Assembly (NCBI GenBank): GCA_014240165.1
Contig: JAAZXM010000029.1
Span: 1-48,928, forward strand
Source: Myxococcales bacterium
GTDB lineage: Bacteria > Myxococcota_A > UBA9160 > UBA4427
Reading direction: 5' to 3'
Length of the DNA: 48,928 nt
A model generated the notes under the pieces. That model searched no databases. It saw nothing but the letters and a program-made list of their open reading frames with translations, and was not told the origin of the DNA. The position numbers and the translations under genes were made by a program. Positions within the stretch are counted from its first letter, which is position 1; every line of letters begins with the position of its first letter. This document shows, piece after piece, positions 17,002 to 25,096 of the stretch.

Positions 17002-18378
17002 TCAGGACGGGGCGTCGATGCCGAATCGATCCATCTTGAGTTTGAGGATACGGCGGGTGATGCCCAGGCTCGATGCGGTTCGGGTCTGGTTCCAGTCTTC
17101 GCGCTCGAGGGCCTCGCGCAGGATCTCGCTCTCGAAACTCGCCACCAATTGCTCGAAATCGAGATCGCCCCGCCGCCATTCCTCGCGCAGGGCCTCGGCC
17201 TGGCCGGAGCGCCGCACGGAAAGCGGGAGTTGGGCGACTTCGATCGTGTCGCCGTCCGTCATGGCCACGCCGTGCTCGATGGCGTTCTCGAGTTCCCTGA
17301 CATTGCCTGGCCAGCCGTACTCCAAGAGGGCGCGGTGGGCCGAGTCCGAGAGCGTTCGTCGCGCCGCCGAATCGCTCTCGGGTGGTTCCGCACGGGCGAG
17401 GAAGGCTTCCGCCAGCAATTCAATGTCCTCGCGCCTTGCGCGCAAGGGGGGCAGAACCAGGGGCACCACGTTGACCCGGTAGTAGAGATCCGAACGGAAA
17501 CGCCCGCCCGCCACCTCGGCTTCCAGGTCCCGGTTGGTTGCCGCCAGCACGCGCACATCGATGGGGATCGCCGCCCCGCTCCCCACGCGCTCGATGACAC
17601 GCTCCTGCAGGGCCCTGAGCAGTTTGACCTGCAGACTCGATTCGAGCTCGCCGATTTCATCCAGGAAGAGGGTGCCCCCGGAAGCCGCTTCGAAGCGCCC
17701 GATCCGCTGCTCGGAAGCGCCGGTGAAGGCGCCTTTTTCATGTCCGAAGAGTTCGGTTTCGATCAGGTCCCGGGGAATCGCGCCGCAATTGACGGGAACG
17801 AAAGGCTCGCCGCTTCGCGGTGAAAGGTCATGGATGGCCCGGGCGGCCAACTCCTTGCCCGTCCCGCTCTCGCCAGTGATCAGCACGGTGGCGGAGGCCT
17901 TGGCGAGGCGCTCGATGGTGCGAAAGACCTCTTGGATCGCCGGGCTTCGCCCGACCATGGGGCCCAGCCGATGGCGCTGTCGTACTTCGTCCCGCAGGCG
18001 AACCACTTCGCGCTCCAGCACGCGCCGCTCGAGGATCTGCGAGACCTTCAGCCGCAGCGCCTCGAGTTCGAAGGGCTTGGTGACGAAATCCGCGGCCCCC
18101 AACTTCATGGCCTCCACCGCCACCGCCACGGTGTTGGTGGCGGTGAGGACCACCACGGGGATTTCCAGGGCCAACTCCCGGAGTTCCGGAAGCAGGTCGA
18201 GGCCGCTGCGGCCCGGCATCACCACGTCGAGCAGGATCAGGTCGGGCACCGACTCGGTGACGGCCTGCAGGGCCGTATCCACGCTCTCGGCGGTATCGAC
18301 GGTGTATTCCCGCTTGAGGAGCATGCGCAGGGATTCCCGCACCGCGGGTTCATCGTCGACAACGAGAACGGTGGGCAT
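17002..18378 (-). CDS. NtrC-family sigma-54-dependent response regulator
   Basis: A 458-residue enhancer-binding protein. Its receiver domain (about 1-115) has the acidic pair Asp8/Asp9 and phosphoacceptor Asp51 in LILLDVVMP, with Lys in the FVTKPF position. The AAA+ domain (about 140-365) has Walker A GESGTGKE, the sigma-54 contact loop GAFTGA, Walker B TLFLDEIGEL and WPGNVRELEN. A Fis-type helix-turn-helix closes the protein (NQTRTASSLGITRRILKLK). All parts needed for phosphorylation-controlled activation of sigma-54 polymerase are intact. The ATG at 18378 gives the normal MPTVLVVDDE start; a TTG three codons upstream is possible. It follows the kinase-like fusion by 80 bases and is presumably its partner. 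It is also the only visible candidate in this window for activating the sigma-54 promoter of glnB. Confidence 0.93.
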   Translation of the reverse strand: MPTVLVVDDEPAVRESLRMLLKREYTVDTAESVDTALQAVTESVPDLILLDVVMPGRSGLDLLPELRELALEIPVVVLTATNTVAVAVEAMKLGAADFVTKPFELEALRLKVSQILERRVLEREVVRLRDEVRQRHRLGPMVGRSPAIQEVFRTIERLAKASATVLITGESGTGKELAARAIHDLSPRSGEPFVPVNCGAIPRDLIETELFGHEKGAFTGASEQRIGRFEAASGGTLFLDEIGELESSLQVKLLRALQERVIERVGSGAAIPIDVRVLAATNRDLEAEVAGGRFRSDLYYRVNVVPLVLPPLRARREDIELLAEAFLARAEPPESDSAARRTLSDSAHRALLEYGWPGNVRELENAIEHGVAMTDGDTIEVAQLPLSVRRSGQAEALREEWRRGDLDFEQLVASFESEILREALEREDWNQTRTASSLGITRRILKLKMDRFGIDAPS

Positions 18379-18458
18379 CCCCGGCAATGTATCACGCTCG
18401 CCGCGGATCGGGTGTGGGGGCGCGCTTTCCCATGCGCCCGGGAGCTCCTGGCGGCGGT

Positions 18459-20438
18459 TTATTCAGGCCCGGGCGCCGGCAGGTCGATGATCACCACGAA
18501 TTCGTCGGCGTCGGTGGTGTCCGTCGTGAAGGAGCCGCCCAGGGATTGAATGATGGTCTGGGCCATGACGGCATCGAGATTTTCCGCGCCGGGGGCGGGA
18601 TCCCGCGACGGGGGCGAACCCGGCGCGACCGAGTAGCGGATCAGCACGCGAATGCTGGGCTCGCCGCCCCGGCTCCCCTCGTGGTGCTTCGATGCGATGT
18701 AGATATCTCCACGATCCTTGACCGAGGCCAGGGCACGCTGGAGCAGGCCCCCGAACGCATCGCGCAGGAGCATGGGATCGCCGTAGGCATGGGGTAGTCC
18801 GTGGTCGAGTTCCTTCAGCACCAGCAACTGCCGCGAGCGAATCTCCTCGGCATGCTCATCGAGCAATTTATCCAGCAGGTGGGCCAGGTCGACGGGATGA
18901 GACCCGATGCTCGGTAGATCCACAGTGTTCTGCAGGCGCGTGATGGCCTCGTCGATACGGGCAACGTCCTGGCCCACGAGTTCGCGGAATTGGTCGCGGA
19001 ATTCGGGGTCGTCGTATTGTTCGGGCAGCAGCTCTGCAAAGGTCCGAATCGAGACCAGGGGATTTCGCACCGCGTGGGCCACGGCCTGGATTGCCCGGCG
19101 CAGGTTGGATTCGCGCCCCGGTTCCGGAGTCGATGCGGCTTCGGGCACGAGGCTGTTCAGCGCGGCGTCGGTGGCCATCTGGAGTGGATCCATGGCGGGG
19201 GTCTCGTCGTCGGCCGGTTCGGGTTCGAAAAAAGAGAGGATGTCGCGGCTTCCGCCGGGCGACGCCTTGGCCGCCTCGGAAGCTTTGGACGCGACCGTCG
19301 AGTCGGCGGAGTTCTCACCGCCCTGGGGCAGCCAATGCCCGGCTTCGGGAAAGCGCAAATCACCCGGCAGCACGGGGTCGGCGCCGGAGAGCGCCAGGGT
19401 CCGTAGCAGCACGGATTCGAGTTCATGCAGGTTGCCCGGCCAGGGGTGTGCCCGCAGCAGGGCCAGGGCGTCGTGGCTGAATTGTCGGGGTGCTTCGCTT
19501 CGGGTCTGCCCCCAGAACAGGGCGGTTTCCTCGACAAAGCGTTCGATGCCTTCGCCGCGTTCGTGCAGGGAGGGGATGCGCAGATCGATGACCGCGAGCA
19601 CATCGGCCAGGCGTGGATCGATGCCCGGTTCGAGATCCAAGTCCGCATCATCCCCGGCGCCAGCCATCCACCGCAGCGTCGCACCGCGGAGCGCCGCCGG
19701 GGCGGGACCGAATTCGATCCAATCGCGCAGGCCGCGTTGAACCGGCGCCGGCAATTGGTCGACCTCGTCGAGCCAGATCGTTACCCGGCCGCTGGTCACT
19801 CGCGTCCGGCCGCCGTCGCCGATGCGCTCGCCGAGTTCGCCCAGAGAGGTGATACCCGCGCAGCCCACGTGGAGAAAAACTTCTTCGCCGTCGCCGCTGA
19901 AGGTGTGGATATAGCGCGCGAGGAGTCCGCGGCCGGTCCCCTCTTCACCCCGGATCAGGACGGGAACCTCGGCAAGGCGGGGGTCCAGAGCGTGCATCCA
20001 CTCGGGCAGGTCCAGGTCGCCGAACCAGCGACCGAAACGCTCGCGAAGTCGCTCTCGGTTCTGGCGCGCGGTGAGGGAATCGGCGCGGTGGCGCCGAATA
20101 GCAACGCGCAGGGCGCGGCGAAGCGTATGGGCGCTGGCGGGGTAGGCCAGGGGCTGGGCGTCCACCGTATCAAAGAGCAGGCGCACCTGGTCGTGTTCGC
20201 TGGGCGGGGAAAGCAGCAACCAGGTGCAATCCGAAAAGCGGCCACCAAAACGGTGGACGAATTCCAACTCCTGTTCAAAGTCGCCCGCGAGTCCCAGCAC
20301 CACCGCGTCCGGGGCGGGAGCCCCGGCGAAAAGCGAGTCCCCGGGCCCGCCGATCACGGTACCGTCTCCCGCACCGGCAATGCGCGCGAGCGCGTTGCGG
20401 TGATGGGGATCTCGGTGGATGATCCAGATCGTCAGCAT
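18459..20438 (-). CDS. Pseudo-receiver / GAFTGA-less AAA+ / histidine-kinase-like fusion protein
   Basis: This 659-residue protein joins four regions. Residues 1-115 resemble a receiver domain, but the phosphoacceptor position reads PDAVVLGLAG, with Gly in place of Asp. Residues 135-365 resemble a sigma-54 activator AAA+ module: Walker A GEEGTGRG at 164-171, Walker B IWLDEVDQ at 221-228 and PWPGNLHELE at 332-341. The GAFTGA loop is missing and no DNA-binding helix-turn-helix follows. After an Ala/Pro/Glu linker (about 370-440) comes a DHp helix with His455 in VAHAVRNPLVSI. The last 130 residues are shaped like a kinase ATPase domain but lack a clear N-box (AFGGLLQRAL) and glycine-rich G boxes. 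It sits upstream of the NtrC-type gene. It is likely a regulator or phosphotransfer scaffold rather than an ordinary kinase. Confidence 0.75.
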   Translation of the reverse strand: MLTIWIIHRDPHHRNALARIAGAGDGTVIGGPGDSLFAGAPAPDAVVLGLAGDFEQELEFVHRFGGRFSDCTWLLLSPPSEHDQVRLLFDTVDAQPLAYPASAHTLRRALRVAIRRHRADSLTARQNRERLRERFGRWFGDLDLPEWMHALDPRLAEVPVLIRGEEGTGRGLLARYIHTFSGDGEEVFLHVGCAGITSLGELGERIGDGGRTRVTSGRVTIWLDEVDQLPAPVQRGLRDWIEFGPAPAALRGATLRWMAGAGDDADLDLEPGIDPRLADVLAVIDLRIPSLHERGEGIERFVEETALFWGQTRSEAPRQFSHDALALLRAHPWPGNLHELESVLLRTLALSGADPVLPGDLRFPEAGHWLPQGGENSADSTVASKASEAAKASPGGSRDILSFFEPEPADDETPAMDPLQMATDAALNSLVPEAASTPEPGRESNLRRAIQAVAHAVRNPLVSIRTFAELLPEQYDDPEFRDQFRELVGQDVARIDEAITRLQNTVDLPSIGSHPVDLAHLLDKLLDEHAEEIRSRQLLVLKELDHGLPHAYGDPMLLRDAFGGLLQRALASVKDRGDIYIASKHHEGSRGGEPSIRVLIRYSVAPGSPPSRDPAPGAENLDAVMAQTIIQSLGGSFTTDTTDADEFVVIIDLPAPGPE

Positions 20439-20575
20439 GGTTCCCGTTCAGCAAAGGGGCTCTCCCAGGACATAGAGAGGCGGGGGGGCGAAGGTGTGCG
20501 AACGAACTCGTCCATCCGTCTGATGCGCAAACTGCGTGCCAAGTCATCAACACCTTAAGGGAAGTTCAAGAAGCG

Positions 20576-21412
20576 GTGCAAAGAGTTCTCAATCGATTGT
20601 TTTTACAGGGTAAAGCCGAGCGCCGGCCCATGGGCACGGGCGTGCTTTTCCGCGTGTGCGCGAAGGGTAGCGGCCCCGGACGCGACAAATTCGGAAAAAC
20701 TTTCCCTTCGGAACGCGTCCAGCCGCGGGGCGTTTTTGCCGGTTGGGTGGCCCTTTGGCTCGCGTCCCTGCTGCTTGCCCCCCTGACTCCCAGGGCGGAT
20801 TCCGAACCCGCTGGCGTGGCCGCCGCCCCGCTGGGCGATTGGTACGTGCTGATTCACTATCGCGACAGCGAAGCGTCGGCGGACGCACCCCTGCAATGGG
20901 ATGACGAGATCTGGCGCATCGAGGTCGAGGGCGCCGGGCTGCGCTGGACTTTATTTCCCCACCCGAAATTTCGAGACGGCTCCGGGCGCTGGGAAACCCT
21001 GCCCGGAGGCGACGAGGCGCGCAGCCTGGGCGCCTGGAAACCCAATGGTGAGCAAAGGAAAGAAATCGCCGCAGGCCTCGACTACGCGCTTCAGGACGAG
21101 CGGTCGAAACGTTTGAAATCGGCGGGCAAGGAAGCGTGGGCTTCGCCCGGCCAGCCGCGAATCGCTTCGGCTTCCGGAGTGGGTTACCACGAGCGCTGGC
21201 GCATCGAAGCCGGCGAGCCGGGTCTGCGCTTCAGTCGCCGAGCCAGTATGGCCTCGGGCCGCGCCGTGGGGATGGAGGCGGGCACGCGCTTCGAGGTCCG
21301 GGAAAGTCTTCGCCAGGGGAGCGAACGTCGAGGTGAGTACAACCGGGATGGCGAACGCCAGGGGGAATTTCAGATGTTCCTGATGGGCGGCCGCGGGCAG
21401 GGGCGACCGTGA
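20576..21412 (+). CDS. Secreted or membrane-anchored protein of unknown function
   Basis: I do not recognise this 278-residue protein. A hydrophobic segment at about 53-69 (VFAGWVALWLASLLLAPL) followed by TPRADS looks like a signal peptide or anchor, so the mature part would be periplasmic. The GTG at 20576 gives a long basic N-region; an ATG at 20630 shortens it by 18 residues, and neither has a convincing ribosome-binding site. The mature part begins LGDWYVLIHYRDS and appears beta-rich with many aromatic and charged residues; the last third is Arg/Glu-rich. Its stop overlaps the GTG of the acetyltransferase gene by 4 bases, suggesting one transcription unit with the next two genes. Confidence 0.6.
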   Translation: MQRVLNRLFLQGKAERRPMGTGVLFRVCAKGSGPGRDKFGKTFPSERVQPRGVFAGWVALWLASLLLAPLTPRADSEPAGVAAAPLGDWYVLIHYRDSEASADAPLQWDDEIWRIEVEGAGLRWTLFPHPKFRDGSGRWETLPGGDEARSLGAWKPNGEQRKEIAAGLDYALQDERSKRLKSAGKEAWASPGQPRIASASGVGYHERWRIEAGEPGLRFSRRASMASGRAVGMEAGTRFEVRESLRQGSERRGEYNRDGERQGEFQMFLMGGRGQGRP

Positions 21413-21879
21413 AGGGTCGGACGCGTCTGGCGAAGGCGCACGATCTTGATCGGGTGGCGGCCCTCTGGACCGGGATCACTCTTTTTCACGAGCCCTTGGA
21501 TCCGGTTTTTCGCATGCGGCGGGACGCGGGGAGCGAACTGCGCGAGTTGTTGGGTGCCCTGGGGCGCGATCCCGACGCGGCGATTTTCGTTTACGAGAAC
21601 GAGGGGGATCTCCAAGGGCTGTGCATTGTTCGGATCGATCACAGCCCGCCGATCATGGAGGAGACCGAGCGCGCGGAGATTACCGATCTCGGCGTTCGGC
21701 AAGACGCCCGGCGGCGGGGGATCGGGACTCGCCTGGTGGACGAGGCGATGGCCTGGGCGCAGGCCGGGGGTGTCTCGCGGGTGGAGGTGCAGGTGGCTTC
21801 GGCCAATGCCACAGCCCAAGCTTTCTGGCGGGCCCGGGGATTCGGCGACTTCATGGACGTACTCGACAAACGCGTGTAG
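21409..21879 (+). CDS. GNAT-family N-acetyltransferase
   Basis: This 156-residue protein is a single GNAT domain, which transfers an acetyl group from acetyl-CoA to an amine. The acetyl-CoA pyrophosphate loop is visible as RQDARRRGIGTRLVDEAM (about 97-114), the Q/RxxGxG/A motif. The preceding strand EITDLGV and the final strand with ANATAQAFWRARGF are typical. It starts at GTG overlapping the previous gene by 4 bases (GTGA), and the aminotransferase gene follows after 40 bases. The substrate is unknown; the neighbouring PLP enzyme suggests an amino compound. Confidence 0.85.
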   Translation: MKGRTRLAKAHDLDRVAALWTGITLFHEPLDPVFRMRRDAGSELRELLGALGRDPDAAIFVYENEGDLQGLCIVRIDHSPPIMEETERAEITDLGVRQDARRRGIGTRLVDEAMAWAQAGGVSRVEVQVASANATAQAFWRARGFGDFMDVLDKRV

Positions 21880-21919
21880 GGTCCGCAGTCGGCTACGCCC
21901 TCCGCCGCAGGATGAACCC

Positions 21920-23254
21920 ATGACAGGATCTGCCCAGACCTCGTTGAACCCCATTGCGGCCGAACTGAACCAGCGACTCGAGAGCGCTGCGCCCGAGTTG
22001 TTCGCGATGCTCTCGGCCTATGGACGCCGTCTCTATTTTCCCAAGGGCATTCTTTCGCAATCAGCCGAGGCGAAGGAGAAGGCCCATCGTTTCAATGCCA
22101 CCATTGGCATCGCGACCCAGGGCGGGGGGCCCATGTACCTGCCCTCCCTCCATAGCCCGCTGGCCGAGCTTGAGCCGGCGGACGCCTACCCCTACGCGCC
22201 CGCCGCGGGCCGGCCGGGTTTGCGGGAGCGTTGGCGGGGCAAGCTCTTGCGGGAGAATCCGAGCCTCGAGGGCAAGCATTTCGGCGTGCCCATCGTGACC
22301 GCGGCCATCACCCACGGCTTGTCCCTGGCGAGCGAACTCTTTGTCGATCCGGGTGATCGGGTGCTCATGCCCGACAAGCTCTGGGGCAATTACCGGATGA
22401 ACTTCGAGGTTCACCGAGGCGCGGAAATCGGCACCTTTCCCTTCTTCGCCGCGGGTGGCTTCAATGGCCCCGGCTTCGCCCAGGCATTGGCCGAGGCGGG
22501 CCGCGAACGCGAAAAACTGATCGTTCTGCTCAATTTTCCCAACAACCCCACCGGCTATATGCCCACCGAGGCCGAGGCCGAGGGCATTGTGGCCGCGTTG
22601 TTGGCCCAGGCCGAGGCGGGCACTCGCCTGGTGGTGATCGCTGACGATGCCTATTTCGGGCTTTTCTATCACCTGGGAAGTCGCTCCTCGACCCAATCGC
22701 TTTTTGCCGCGCTCACCGGCCTGCACCCCAACCTGCTGGCGGTCAAGCTCGATGGTGCCACCAAGGAACTCTTCGCCTGGGGCCTGCGCTGTGGTTTCAT
22801 CACCTTCGGCCCGGGCCGCGGCGAAACCGCCGACGAGGCCTGCGAGATTCTCGAGGCCAAGACCAAGGGCGCGATTCGCGGCGGTGTTTCCAATATTTCA
22901 CAGCTTTCCCAAACCCTCGTCGAGAGGGCGCTGGATTCGCCAGATCTCGACGCCGAGCGCGGAGAGAAACAAGCCGAGCTTTGCGCGCGGGCCGAGCGCG
23001 TTGCCGAGGTGGCCGCGCTCCCGCGCTATGCCGAGAGCTGGGATGTCTATCCCTTCAACAGCGGCTACTTCATGTGCGTTCGGGTCAAGGGCGTCGAGGC
23101 GGAAAAACTGCGCGTTCACCTGCTCGAGCAACACGGCGTCGGCCTGATCGCGACGGGCGCCAGCGATATCCGGGTCGCTTTCTCTTGCCTCGAGGTGGAC
23201 CAGATCGATCCGCTCTTCGAAGTGCTCCACCAAGCGATCCAGGAACTGGTCTAG
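21920..23254 (+). CDS. Class I/II PLP-dependent aminotransferase
   Basis: This 444-residue fold-type I PLP enzyme most likely transfers an amino group between an amino acid and a keto acid. Family marks are NFPNNPTGYMP near 204-214, IADDAYFGLF near 240 and a PLP-lysine region KLDGATKELFAWGLRCGFI near 273-291, with Lys in the position used for the Schiff base and the Arg of GLRCGF after it. I cannot match it to a named enzyme such as DapL, AspC or HisC. The ATG at 21920 follows a GCAGGA ribosome-binding site. It converges on the M20 peptidase and the two share a CTAG at their stop codons. Confidence 0.85.
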   Translation: MTGSAQTSLNPIAAELNQRLESAAPELFAMLSAYGRRLYFPKGILSQSAEAKEKAHRFNATIGIATQGGGPMYLPSLHSPLAELEPADAYPYAPAAGRPGLRERWRGKLLRENPSLEGKHFGVPIVTAAITHGLSLASELFVDPGDRVLMPDKLWGNYRMNFEVHRGAEIGTFPFFAAGGFNGPGFAQALAEAGREREKLIVLLNFPNNPTGYMPTEAEAEGIVAALLAQAEAGTRLVVIADDAYFGLFYHLGSRSSTQSLFAALTGLHPNLLAVKLDGATKELFAWGLRCGFITFGPGRGETADEACEILEAKTKGAIRGGVSNISQLSQTLVERALDSPDLDAERGEKQAELCARAERVAEVAALPRYAESWDVYPFNSGYFMCVRVKGVEAEKLRVHLLEQHGVGLIATGASDIRVAFSCLEVDQIDPLFEVLHQAIQELV

Positions 23255-24897
23255 AGGCCGTTCTTGCCGCCGGCATCGTCGGGCGCGGTCTGATCGGGTC
23301 CGGACGCCGCTTCGCCGCTCGGCGTCAAGGCCTCCAACTCGTCGACGATGGCCAGGAGCGTCAGCACCCCGCGTTGCAGATTGGCGATGGAAACACGCTC
23401 GTCGATGCCGTGGACACCTTGGGAGTCGCCCCGGGATAGCCAGCGCGGGACGAAGCCATAGGCGACGATGCCCTGGTCGCGAAACCAATGGGCGTCGGTG
23501 AAGCCGCCAATCATCCGCGGGACGACAAGGGCGCCGGGGTCATCGCGCTGGGCGACGCGTTCGATGGCTTCGAAGAGCCGCGTATCCGAAGGCGAACTGC
23601 GCGAAGGGAAAGTGAGAAGAATTTTGATTTCCACCGCGGGGTCGGCGATCACCGCTGCAAGCGAGCTGACAAAAGTCTCGCAGCGCTCTCCCGGGAGCAG
23701 GCGGACATCGAGTCGTGCCTTCGCCAGGCTGGGCACGACATTGGTGCTGCTCCCCCCTTCGAGCACCGTGATGGAGAGTGTGTTGCGGACCAGGGCGTTG
23801 TAGCCGGGGTTCGACAGGAAGCGTCGGCGAAACGATGGATTCGATGCGAGGCTCTCGGCGAGAGAAGCGAAACCCGCGCGATCCTCTTCGGGGGCGTTGG
23901 GCGCCAGGGCACGAAACATCGAGGCGACTTCGTCGAGGACGCGAATCGGCGTTTCGACTCGGCGTACGCGATCCAGGGCTTCGATCAGCCGCGGCACAGC
24001 GGCATTGGCCCGCGGCGCCGAGCCGTGTCCCGCTGGTCCCCGGGTGGTGAGTTCGAGCCAGCAGGGACCTTTCTCGGTGACCGTCACCCCCCACATGGAG
24101 GGCACGGCGATTATGTCTTCCCGTGCGCTGCGGGCGGGTCGAATGCTGCCGCCCTCGGTGAGAAGGAATTCCGCCTCTCCAAGGAGCTCCGGAAATTGCC
24201 GGATAATATATTCGGCTCCCTCCTGGCCCCCGGTTTCCTCGTCCGGGGTGGCCAGCAGGATGATGTCCCGGGCCGGGGGTTCCGGGCGACCCGCCAATTC
24301 GAGCAGGGCGCCGACGTGGACTGCCGTCACCCCCTTGGCGTCGAGGGCGCCCCGGCCGTGAACCCAGCCGTCTTCGATGCGGCCGGCAAAGGGCGGAATT
24401 TCCCATTCCTCGGCGGTCGCGGGGACCACGTCGAGATGCGAAAGCAGAATCAGGGGCCGGGCGTCGCCGCGCCCGGGAAGGCGCGACCAGACCGCGCCCC
24501 GGGCCGGGTCGCTCGGCTGTTCGCGCGGCGTCATGAAAACCCGGGTCTCGAGTCCGGCCCCGGCGAGTTCGGCCGCGATGCGCTCGGCCACCGCGGCCTC
24601 GCCACCGGGCGGGTTCACGCTGGGGATCCGGATCATCTCGGCCAACAACTCTGCGGTCCGTTGGCCCACATCCAGGTCGCTGGGATCCGCTTGGGCCGCA
24701 CTCGGCCCGGGGGCAAATGGGCCGCAGAGCAGGGCCGCAATCGCTGCCGCCGCCGCATTTTTTCGACCCGGGGCCCGAGAAATCGTCGTGACCCGGGGGG
24801 CACAATTCCGCCCGGAAATCGTCCCCCTGCTCTCGAGGCGGCTCTGAGCCGCGCGAGACCCTTGAGCAGCTCCGAAGACTTTAGAATTTGAGCCCAT
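23251..24897 (-). CDS. M20-family metallopeptidase, exported
   Basis: A 548-residue dizinc carboxypeptidase-like protein of the M20 (PM20D1/CPG70-like) group. It starts at ATG with GAGGTGAG about 9 bases before. A long basic stretch precedes a hydrophobic segment AAAAAIAALLCGPFAPGPSAAQA (about 48-70), which would act as a signal peptide for the periplasm. Metal and catalytic motifs are complete: LSHLDVVP near 150, GRGALDAKG near 178 (bridging Asp), PDEETGG near 215 with the catalytic glutamate, a TEGGS site near 242 and GGFTDAHWF near 467. Members cleave dipeptides or N-acyl amino acids. Its 3' end overlaps the convergent aminotransferase by 4 bases. Confidence 0.88.
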   Translation of the reverse strand: MGSNSKVFGAAQGSRAAQSRLESRGTISGRNCAPRVTTISRAPGRKNAAAAAIAALLCGPFAPGPSAAQADPSDLDVGQRTAELLAEMIRIPSVNPPGGEAAVAERIAAELAGAGLETRVFMTPREQPSDPARGAVWSRLPGRGDARPLILLSHLDVVPATAEEWEIPPFAGRIEDGWVHGRGALDAKGVTAVHVGALLELAGRPEPPARDIILLATPDEETGGQEGAEYIIRQFPELLGEAEFLLTEGGSIRPARSAREDIIAVPSMWGVTVTEKGPCWLELTTRGPAGHGSAPRANAAVPRLIEALDRVRRVETPIRVLDEVASMFRALAPNAPEEDRAGFASLAESLASNPSFRRRFLSNPGYNALVRNTLSITVLEGGSSTNVVPSLAKARLDVRLLPGERCETFVSSLAAVIADPAVEIKILLTFPSRSSPSDTRLFEAIERVAQRDDPGALVVPRMIGGFTDAHWFRDQGIVAYGFVPRWLSRGDSQGVHGIDERVSIANLQRGVLTLLAIVDELEALTPSGEAASGPDQTAPDDAGGKNGL

Positions 24898-25096
24898 TGG
24901 CCGATCTCACCTCAGACAAATCGCTTTCATGAGTTTCGGTAAACCATTGAAAATATTGAGGGAGTAATCACCCGTGGCTTGGCTCTCCGGTTTCAGGCGA
25001 CTCCATCATATCTCGAATATCTCTGGCTTGAACGCAGTGTTGTTCGGCGACCGACGCGCTAACTATACGCCGCCTTCTCAAGCACAGGAGCCCAAC

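Noticed and set aside
21446..21919. Upstream extension of the aminotransferase frame
   Set aside because: It runs through the GNAT gene in another frame; the ATG at 21920 with its ribosome-binding site gives the family-like start.
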